DNA from: Clarkia xantiana subsp. parviflora
Taxonomy: Eukaryota > Streptophyta > Magnoliopsida > Myrtales > Onagraceae
Direction of reading: 5' to 3'
DNA: 64,000 bases
Assembly: GCA_036873135.1 (NCBI GenBank)
Contig: JAPTYO010000002.1
Span: forward strand, 3,492,952-3,556,951
Shown in pieces: positions 38,169-46,860 of this stretch; positions within the stretch are counted from its first letter, which is position 1; the number at the start of each line of letters is the position of its first letter. The translations under genes were made by a program, and so were the position numbers. The notes under the pieces were generated by a model. That model ran no database searches. It was not told the DNA's origin and saw only the letters and a program-made list of their open reading frames with translations.

Positions 38169-39199
38169 GGGTTAAGAACACAATAAGGGCCTGAATAATG
38201 ATGGACCATGTTAACGGTAGATGTCTGAATGTTCAAACGTTGATATTAAGGGTCTGAATTATCATGTTTCTAGTTTTTCGATTTTTCGTCCATTTTTAGG
38301 GTTAAATTTAACATAATTGTGTGAAATGACATTTTTGCCCCTTTTAATATTTTTTTATTAAATATCTTATTTGAGGAAATGTGAAATGACAAAATTACCC
38401 CCGACTCCGGCGACCACCACCTCGGCTCCAACGACCACCACCAAACTCCGGCGAGCACCACCACGGCTCCGATCGGAGCCACAGAGCTCCAGATCAGAGC
38501 TCTGTGGCTCAGGTCGGAGCCAAAAAGCTCCAATTGGAGCCACAGATCTTTGATCGGAGCCGTGGTGGTGTTCGCCGGAGTTGGGTGGTGGTCGCCGGAG
38601 TCGGGTGGTGGTTGCCGGAGCCGGGTTGACGGTGGCCGGAGTCGTGGTGGCTTTAAGGGCATTTTTGTCTTTTCACTTCAAGCATGTGAGGGGCACACTT
38701 GATAGAAGGGTGTTTTGGGTATTTAATTTTATTTCCGGTCACATGCCAAGCTACATAAATGTGGAATAAGTGATGCATCTATTATGATCGGAATTCACGC
38801 CATGTTTATTTTAGACAGGCCAATACCTGGATTGAAATGGCTCAAACATGCATACAATGAAGATGATACTATATCTACGTATATATATGCAATGGCTTTA
38901 CGATCCAGAAATTATATACGTTGTAAAGACATCTTCTACAATCAGTTTGCAACTATGGATGACCGTAGGTGGAAAACAATTCCTTGCAGGAAGATTGTAT
39001 CTGGAATGCTTTTAGGAAACGTCACCGTGGAATGGATAAATTCGAATGGTTTTGTACAAAAAGAGGAAAAAATCATTGGACCTCTTATATCCACAAAGTT
39101 GAAATTTCAGACCCTTAATATCAACATTTGAACATTCAGACCTCTCCCGTTAACATGGTCCTTTATTCAGGCCCTTCCTGTGTTCTGTGTTCTTAACCC
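38169..39199. mobile_element. MULE, 1,031 bp, with 9-bp target duplication
   Basis: Long terminal inverted repeats (about 110 bp; outer end GGGTTAAGAACACA). The target duplication TTAAAGTAA is perfect (38,160-38,168 and 39,200-39,208). The interior has a GC-rich block (38,396-38,660) of repeated CCGGCGACCACC/CGGAGCC motifs, and an open frame at 38,784-39,131 of 115 residues (see next entry). No MURA transposase, so non-autonomous. Confidence 0.92.
38784..39131 (+). CDS. Open frame inside MULE, possible captured F-box tail
   Basis: 115 residues. The part GLKWLKHAYNEDDTISTYIY, followed by AMALRSRNY, resembles the Sel1/TPR-like C-terminal repeat of some plant F-box proteins, and the DDRRWKTIPCRKIVS segment would fit their Cys-containing tail. 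The last part runs into the inverted repeat, so the natural C-terminus is not preserved. It would be a Pack-MULE-type capture. The similarity is from memory of the family and weak. Confidence 0.35.
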   Translation: MIGIHAMFILDRPIPGLKWLKHAYNEDDTISTYIYAMALRSRNYIRCKDIFYNQFATMDDRRWKTIPCRKIVSGMLLGNVTVEWINSNGFVQKEEKIIGPLISTKLKFQTLNINI

Positions 39200-39208
39200 T
39201 TAAAGTAA

Positions 39209-40001
39209 AATTGATAGGAACATCATCAAGTTAAAGTAAACTTTATAGGAACATCATCAATATTTGATTGTTGCTTTTCTTAGTTCTATTGTGCTTCAAA
39301 ATAAAATGTCTAGCATTTAAATACTGATTCTTATTATTTTTCTGTTGCATGAAGAAGATTTAACTGCTGCAATTTTCTTCATAACTTATCTCTTAGGTTT
39401 TGTTTTCCCATGACGCCTTTTTGAGAGAAAATACTCTGCTCTTCTTTTCAGGTCATATAAGTAGTGCTCTTTCGCAGTATGTAGTTTCCCATATTTGAGT
39501 TTCAAATTGTCTATGAAATCAAACTTGAACATTTATTTTCTTCAGAATATGGTCAATTATGTAAGGCTTATATACTTACATATTGATGAACCTCAATTTA
39601 TACTGATTCTTATTCCTAATTTGTTCCTAAATTATATCAATTCAGTATAAATGAGTACTTTAGGCAAAAATTAAAAAAATAAAATAAAAATGAGTAACTC
39701 CCCTTACTAGATAAAAGATAGTTATTAATTTTATGTATTTATTATTTTTACTAATCGTATCGTAACTTTTCAATTAAATTGGACGTAGTTTTTTATGAAA
39801 TTATACTCTTATTAATATAGAGAATTACACATCAGCCTAATAATAGTAAGGATTCATAGCTAAAATCGTACAACCTTTATAAATCGATCGACATCATTAT
39901 TATACACTTCAATATTAGCTTTTCAACAATTTTTTTATAATAGTCTCAAAATATAATTTAATATTTTACATATCTGTAAAAAAGTACAATTTAGCGTGTC
40001 G
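39209..40001. other. Intergenic region
   Basis: Next to the MULE there is a short direct repeat (TTAAAGTAAA then TAGGAACATCATCAA, twice, 39,200-39,270). One A-tailed insertion at 39,649-39,696. Otherwise nothing recognised. Confidence 0.5.
39649..39696 (+). mobile_element. A-tailed micro-insertion (weak member)
   Basis: AAATGAGTA at 39,649-39,657 recurs at 39,688-39,696. The insert is CTTTAGGC plus an A-rich tail interrupted by T. The short duplication makes this one less certain. Confidence 0.35.
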
Positions 40002-40031
40002 CCTCGCGCGTAGCGCGGGGACAGCACCTAG
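40002..40031 (+). mobile_element. Helitron 3' end
   Basis: Hairpin CCTCGCGC-GTA-GCGCGGGG (40,002-40,020; one T-G pair), then ACAGCAC and CTAG ending at 40,031, followed by host T. This is a Helitron 3' terminus on the plus strand. The 5' TC end was not found with confidence; a TCTATTATATATAG near 36,109 is one candidate, which would place the VQ pseudogene inside the element. Confidence 0.65.
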
Positions 40032-41749
40032 TATTATATAAAGTAGGAGGAGAGATAGTGTTTAAATACAAGCTTGCCACATCAGCATTTTAAAAACATA
40101 AAGCACGCCACGTCACCTCTTTTATATTTTGGGCCTTCTATTTTGTTTATCTAGGACAATCTCAAATAGGCACAGTCTAGAAAATAGGCCCGTTATCTAT
40201 CTGAATTTGAAAATAGGCCCGACCTATCATCCCTAAAACCTGTAGACCTCCCGCCACTGTTACAGAAGAAGACGTCCCGCCCCTCCCCTGTTCATCTTCT
40301 TTCAGTTATGCGCCAGTATTCATAATGAAACGGAGACATAGTATCAGTACACTCTGGAGCCGAAGCCGAAGCGTCTTAAATTGGAAAGCAGACGGTCGAA
40401 CCTTCATGAAGCGTGGGCCTGGCTGGCCCTTTCATTGGTCAGCAACAGAATTGGCAATTTTGTTTATTTTTAATTCTTAAAATTTAAATATATTGGCAAG
40501 AGAAAAATGATAATTTAAATTTATTGACCAAAAAAGCTATTCGCAGCGCACTCGTCAGTCGTGTCACTAGAGGTCCGAACCGAGTGAACAAACCGGCAAT
40601 CTGAGCAGTTCAATTCACTACCCGGTCTGGTCTGATTACAGTACTGCTGAGTCCTCTCAAACCCTGTGATATTTAATATTTATACAGGTTTCCTTCAACA
40701 CATTTCACTTCTCTCTCTGCCTCCATCTCTCCTGTTGTGCTCCTCGGTCTCCTCTAGACTCTAGTGCGCGCAAAGAGCAGCGCGACCTAGTACTTCACCG
40801 ACCATTCGTCCCTCTTCTCAGGTAATTCTATCTCAATCTGATCCTTCTCCGCGGTGAAGAGATCTGACTGTTCGAATTTCTGCGTCATTTCCAATTCCTC
40901 AAATTTGTAGATCCGTGAGGTTCTGCAATTTATTTTGCTTGATGCTATGGATTAATTGTAGATGAGGCGTTTTCCATCTGTTTCTTTGCTGTATGGAGTT
41001 GAGAGGGCGTTACTGCCACGGATCTGAGCTCTGTTAAATCTAGTTTTACTCATCTTTGATGCCTTAGCTATATACTTGCTGGATCTACTGGTTTCTGCGC
41101 ATTTTCGGTTTTACTCATTCTTTTTGTCTGGTGAATTTCGTTGCTCCGATTATGTATATATTATAACATGTGAATTTTGCACCACTGATCTGACTTTTGT
41201 GGATAACTGTCGATCTGATTTTGGTTTCCTGTCTTTATCATTGAAGATGGCCCTAAAGCTTTACATTTAGCTGATGGTTGATCTATTGTGATTTCACGAT
41301 TGGAACTTGAATTGTCCTTCCGATTTACATTCATATTTGTTTTCTTAATATGCTTTAAGCTGCATCTGTTTTAATGTTAAGTTGACTCACCAATCTGATA
41401 TTTTTTTCTTCACTACTTACAATGAAATTAAATCTGTTTAAACTTGTCCACATATGATTTAGATGCAGTATGTAATGTTATATGGATGCTTGTGTTATCG
41501 TATTGTATATTTTATCATAAATCATCATATTTTTAAATTTGGTAACACTATTAGTTGTTTGATTATTTATTTCTCCCTAGTTTTAACTATAAGACTACTC
41601 TACTCTGTACACATGTATTGTCATTTATGATGTTTGGTTTTCTCAGTTATGATAGTAATTGGTTACATCTATATTGTTCAGCCTTCCCAGTTATTTCATA
41701 TGCATGATAATTGACATGATAGTGAATTCCTCGTTCCCAGGAAGTGAAG

Positions 41750-43122
41750 ATGGCCGACCAGGTTCAACACCCAACTGTGATGCACAAGGTAGCTGGGCAA
41801 CTCCTTGTCCGTTCTCAGGAGGCTCAGAGCTACAATGGGGCTTTCCAGAGCTCTCCTGCTCTTTATCAAAGGCGTGCTGCTTATGGAAACTACACCAATG
41901 CTGCTTTTCAACATACCACATGCAGAGCCTCGACTGATCTATCTATGATTGCTTCATCTGCATCTCCCATGTTTGTCCATGCCCCTGCTGAGAAAGGATT
42001 TTCAAGCTTTGCCATTGATTTCCTGATGGGAGGAGTGTCAGCTGCTGTATCCAAGACAGCTGCTGCTCCAATTGAGCGTGTTAAGCTTTTGATTCAGAAC
42101 CAGGACGAGATGATCAAGGCGGGAAGGTTGTCTGAACCATACAAGGGTATTGGTGACTGCTTTGGAAGAACAATTAAGGAAGAGGGTTTTGGGTCTCTAT
42201 GGAGAGGAAACACTGCTAATGTTATCCGTTACTTCCCCACTCAGGTAGGTTTTGTTATGAATCACAGTTTTTTCCTTTCCATTTCCTTTTGTGGACTATT
42301 GACATCTAATATTGAGTAATGCTGTCTTATTTGAACTCTTCTACCAGGCCTTGAACTTTGCTTTCAAGGATTATTTCAAGAGGTTGTTCAACTTCAAGAA
42401 AGACAGGGATGGTTACTGGAAGTGGTTTGCAGGGAACTTGGGATCAGGTGGTGCAGCTGGTGCATCATCCCTTCTGTTTGTCTACTCTCTTGACTATGCC
42501 CGTACTCGTCTTGCCAATGACGCAAAGGCCTCAAAGAAGGGTGGAGAGAGGCAGTTCAATGGGTTGGTTGATGTATACAGGAAGACTCTCAAGTCTGATG
42601 GTATTGCTGGGTTGTACCGTGGTTTCAACATCTCTTGTGTTGGAATTATTGTGTACAGAGGTCTCTATTTTGGACTGTACGACTCCTTGAAGCCAGTTCT
42701 TTTGACTGGACAGTTGGCGGTGAGTGCCGTTATTTTCACTTTATAGCTACTTAGGTATATGTAAAATTGCTTCTGTCATTTTCAGTTGACTGATACGATT
42801 ATCATTGTGTTGTGAACGATTGCAGGATAGTTTCTTCGCTAGCTTTGCACTTGGGTGGCTGATCACCAATGGTGCTGGGCTTGCCTCATACCCAATTGAC
42901 ACCGTCCGTAGAAGAATGATGATGACATCAGGTGAAGCCGTCAAGTACAAGAGCTCATTGGATGCATTCACTCAGATCCTGAAGAATGAGGGTGCCAAGT
43001 CTCTCTTCAAGGGTGCTGGAGCCAATGTACTTCGTGCCATTGCAGGTGCTGGTGTGCTTTCTGGTTATGACAAGTTGCAGCTGATTGTTTTCGGCAAGAA
43101 GTATGGATCAGGCAGCGGCTAA
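41750..43122 (+). CDS. AAC: Mitochondrial ADP/ATP carrier, copy C
   Basis: Coding exons 41,750-42,244, 42,348-42,719 and 42,826-43,122; 387 residues, protein identical to copy B. The 5' UTR intron is 40,822-41,740, with TATTTATA at 40,677. The promoter, 5' UTR intron, first coding intron and 3' UTR follow copy B. From between 42,465 and 42,475 to between 42,966 and 43,067 it follows copy A instead, including the whole 106-nt last intron. This mosaic indicates gene conversion from A into C. All carrier motifs, including RRRMMM, are intact. Confidence 0.97.
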
Positions 43123-43494
43123 GAGGTGATTGTTGCCTTGCCGTATAACCAATTTTACTGCTGTTTTTGTTGTTTAGAACTTAAGTTTTAGATGGTGATG
43201 AAATCTTGAGTTCTGAAAGTGTTTCCGGGAAATAATTGGCACTAAAATGGAGATTCTCCTGAACACCCCTCCAGTTAGTGTTTTGTCTTGGTTGTGACTG
43301 GATTTTTGTTGGTGTAGACCTTGATTATTTTGAAGCCATTATGACAATGATGCGCAAAGGCTAGAGTTTTATACTTTTATTTCATGTCGAAGTTTTTTTT
43401 TTTGTGTTTCTCATTATCTAGGCATTGTTATCATTCTTCACAATTCGGGTAAATAAACCGACTTTGTTGGTTTGCCTTTTGAGTTTTGATGTTT

Positions 43495-44984
43495 GGAAAA
43501 ATCACCCAAATTTCTAGTTTTGGTAATTCAAACACAAATATATGGAACTTTGAGTTTGTTTTCTAAAATACCTATGCGCCTTGATCTTATTAGCGCGCAC
43601 TAGTGGAGCGCTCACCTGGCGATGTTATTTTAGTTATGTGTTTAGTCCTTGAATTATTAATTACAGAGTCATTTATTAGCCTAGAATCGAACCTTCCAAG
43701 AATTGAACCTGGGATAAAACTATGAAAGACCACACAATATATCAGCTGTCTACCACGTTTACACAGTCTACAAACAGAGCGCTTTTCTAAAAATCGCGCG
43801 CTTTAAACTGTGTCTACAACACACGGTTTTATCAGACAGTTTCTAATGGTCAACTTTTTTTTACTGTTAGGCTGCGCCCTCATCTGAAGAGCGCGCGGGT
43901 TTTAAGACCTAATTAACTCTAATTACTAATTCAAGGACTAAACACCATAATTAAGGTAACAACGCGCTGATTAGGTGAGCGCTCGACTAGTGCACGCTGA
44001 TCAGATCAGCGCGCATAGATATTTTAGAAAATAAAATTCAAAGCAGTGTTATCAGAACCGGATCGGACACCGAACCGGTGAGGTGCCGGCTCCCGGTTCA
44101 CCGGTCCGAACCGGGTTCGACCGGATCTGACAAGAAATGGCACCGCACGGCAGCACACAGCAAAGCACAACAGACTTCCTGAAGACTTTTTTTTTTTTTT
44201 TTTTTCTCTCAGAATAGGACTTCCCGTTCATCATTTCCCGTAAACGTTCCCCTTCCCCTTCCCTACAATCCCTTCTCCGTGATTTCACATCTGTTACACT
44301 TTCGAATTGACCAACTTTACCTTTTCTGTATTTTCAAATTCAATACACAGAGAGACCTAATTGGTTTGATAAGGTTTGAACCTGAAACCCCATCACCTTC
44401 GAGTCCCTCTTCTCCACATTCAACCCTTCCCGGGCCGCCTCCGAGCACCTCAAGCTCGACACATGTCCCGCTCCGGCTCGGCCCGTTCGCAGCAGCTTTA
44501 CCACTCTCCGTCATCGTTGCTTTCCGTGGTGGATCCCAGTCGATTCTCGAGCGAGACGGCGTGGTGCCACACCAACAGCAGCAGCTCGTCCTTTCCGGCG
44601 GGAAGGAGGACCTGGGGCCTCTTGGCTCTTGCCATGTTAGAAGATGCTTCCAAGTTCCACCACTGCGGCGCTTTGTATTTGGAGTTAGAGGTAGGGTTTT
44701 CGGGTGAACCATGGTGTTTTTTTTTTTTTTTTTTTTTTAAAGTTATGGTGTCCGAACCGGTGAACCGGCCGGTCCGCTCAGAATCGGCCGGTTCTCCAAA
44801 AACCGGTGTTTTGAACCGGGTTCGCTTACATCCTCCGGAATTCTTCGAACCGTACCGTAGATGGCTCCGATTCCGGTTCGAACCCGGTCGGACCGCCGGG
44901 CCCGTTCGGTTCTGATAACACTGATTCAAAGTTTCACATATTTGTGTTGGAGTTACCAAAACTAGATATTCAGGTGATTTTTCC
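43495..44984. mobile_element. MULE-like element with nested hAT, 1.49 kb
   Basis: Ends GGAAAAATCACC...GGTGATTTTTCC with terminal inverted repeats of about 200 bp, which include GCGCGCACTAG-type and GTGTTTAGTCCTTGAAT motifs. Block B lacks it (empty site near 29,860-29,880). The target duplication is not clear; TGTTT occurs on both sides. A hAT element lies inside, at 44,044-44,923. Confidence 0.8.
44044..44923. mobile_element. hAT-type non-autonomous element, 880 bp
   Basis: Termini CAGTGTTATCAGAACCGG and CCGGTTCTGATAACACTG, perfect inverted copies. The 8-bp target duplication ATTCAAAG is perfect (44,036-44,043 and 44,924-44,931). Both ends are rich in repeated CCGGTTCGAACCGG-type subterminal motifs. 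The GC-rich core (about 44,380-44,700) has open frames in several directions, one with SRSGSARSQQLYHSPSSLLS and EDASKFHHCGALYLELEV. It may be a captured host-gene piece, not identified. Confidence 0.9.
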
Positions 44985-45088
44985 TGTTTCCTCCACCTGT
45001 TTAGATTATCAGTTATACACATGTCCTCACACTGTCACATTTTTCTAACAACGAGCTACCCAACGCTCCCATTCCTTGGTTTAACCAT

Positions 45089-45658
45089 GGGTTAAGACCT
45101 TAAAAATTGTCTCAATTTCGCCCATGTTTCAATTTGGTATCTCAGAATTAAATTGTTAATATTTGATTTTTCAAGTTTCACTATTTTTGCAATTTGATTT
45201 TCCGCTAAATTTTAGTGTTAACATTGACATAATGAGTTGGAAGAATATTTTTCTCATTTATATTTTGTTTGCAAAGTCTCCGATTAGGGCCACCCATTTC
45301 TGATTTCGAGCCACCTACCTCTAATTCCTTCCACCCACCTCTGATTTCAGCCACCATCTCTGATTCCGAGCCACCCTTCTTCGATTTCGGCCACCCACTT
45401 CTAAAACAACAGCTGATGATGCCAAGAAGTAGGGTGGCCGGAATCAGAGATTGGCACGTGACATGACTCTGCATTTGGGAGGTAGTATAAGAATTTTCAA
45501 ATTTATTTGGTCACATAACCAATTTCTATCAAATTTAACAAAAAATTTGACGGAGATATCAAATTGCAATAAAAATGAAACTTAAACAATCGATATTAAC
45601 TTAAAATACTAAATTAGCACATGAGGCTAATTTGAGACAGTATTTAGGTACTTAACCC
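45089..45658. mobile_element. MULE, 570 bp, empty site known
   Basis: Termini GGGTTAAGACC...GGTACTTAACCC with long inverted repeats containing TTTGAGACA/TGTCTCAA motifs. The 9-bp target duplication is TTTAACCAT (45,080-45,088) and TTTAACTAT (45,659-45,667), one mismatch. Block B has the single uninterrupted site at about 29,959-29,968. The core has repeated GATTTC(G/A)GCCACC motifs. Confidence 0.88.
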
Positions 45659-45861
45659 TTTAACTATAACTACCCTTATTAACGAGTTCCTGTAAATTTT
45701 TAAATTGCAAGAAAGATATGGGTATCTTAATTTCTCAAACTAGGTTTAGTCACATTTCTTAGTAGATAAAATATACTCAAGTACCATAAATCTCAAATGT
45801 TGTTTGTTAATCGAGGGTTAGGATGCTAGCTGTTCTGCGAACACTTTGTGTTAATTACTAC

Positions 45862-46388
45862 TAGGGGTGAGCTCGGGACGGAACGGGCGGGCTTTTGCCT
45901 GAGCCCGAGCCCGAGCCCGAAAATTTCGGGACTCATATTTTTGGCCCGAGCCCGAACCTAAAGGAAATGTCCCGCCCGAGTCGGGACATCGGGATTCGGG
46001 CTCGGGCTCGGGCTAGCCCGAATTTGAACCAAAAACTTAAAAAAAAAAAAAAAAAAAATCCTAATATGAGGTCCATCCATTTCAAATACATGCAAGTTCA
46101 ACACATCAATACAAAATTCAATAAGTTCAAACATCATCCATAGTCTAATTCTAGGATTTTTTTTATTTTAACTATAGTAAAGTTACTTAAACTATAGTTA
46201 GTAGACTTAGGTTAAACTGAAATATATATAATATATACATATATTCGGGCGGGCTCGGGACTTTCGGGCTTTTTAAGAAAAAGCCCGAGCCGAGCCCGAC
46301 TTGGGAAGAAAAATCCCGCCCGACCGGGCTCGGGCTACATCTCGGGACGGGCTCGGGTCGGGATATTCGGGCTTCTTGCTCAGCCCTA
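45862..46388. mobile_element. hAT-type non-autonomous element, 527 bp
   Basis: Termini TAGGGGTGAGC...GCTCAGCCCTA. The 8-bp target duplication ATTACTAC is perfect (45,854-45,861 and 46,389-46,396). Subterminal arrays of CGGGCTCGGGCT/CCCGAGCCCGAG flank an AT-rich core. Block B keeps the empty site (about 30,193-30,204). Confidence 0.9.
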
Positions 46389-46472
46389 ATTACTACTGCT
46401 TGCTCGTTGGCACTTCTACTAATAACACCTTTTCCTTGAGTATGTTAGGACCAAAAGGAAAATATAATTTTT

Positions 46473-46560
46473 TCCGACCTACCGGATTCGAACCAGTGAC
46501 CTAAGGATATGTTGTTCAACAAACTACAGTCCTCCGCTCTACCAACTGAGCTAAGGTCTG
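46473..46560 (-). tRNA. tRNA-Tyr(GUA) with intron, block C
   Basis: Same layout as 30,276-30,363: anticodon GTA, 15-nt intron (TTTGTTGAACAACAT), T arm GGTTCGAATCC. The acceptor stem 5' strand reads CAGACCT against AGGTCGG, so the second base pair is an A-G mismatch; block B has C-G there. It may be less efficiently processed or charged. Confidence 0.85.
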
Positions 46561-46860
46561 TATTGAAATTATAGTTGTATCATATAATCTACAACGACTA
46601 CAACCCCGCAAACTCATTGAAAATAGCAGACTAACAAGCTGTTGGGTTTCTTTTCGCTTTCATTACTAATACAATCGCCTGTTATAATAACGAGTTTCCA
46701 ATATTTTATGAGCAAAATAAACACATTTGGACACAACCTTATTTGAACAAGTATCTGTTCTAGAGGCTCATTTCATACCTCTTAAGAATGGTCTATGTAG
46801 AAAACTTAAATTTTACAGTTCTTACAATTCAGTACTGTAGTACAATACAACTTCTCTTTT

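Noticed and set aside
44052..45022. Long open frames in the 44-45 kb region as host genes
   Set aside because: Most of their length lies in hAT arms and inverted repeats; only the core might be a captured fragment.
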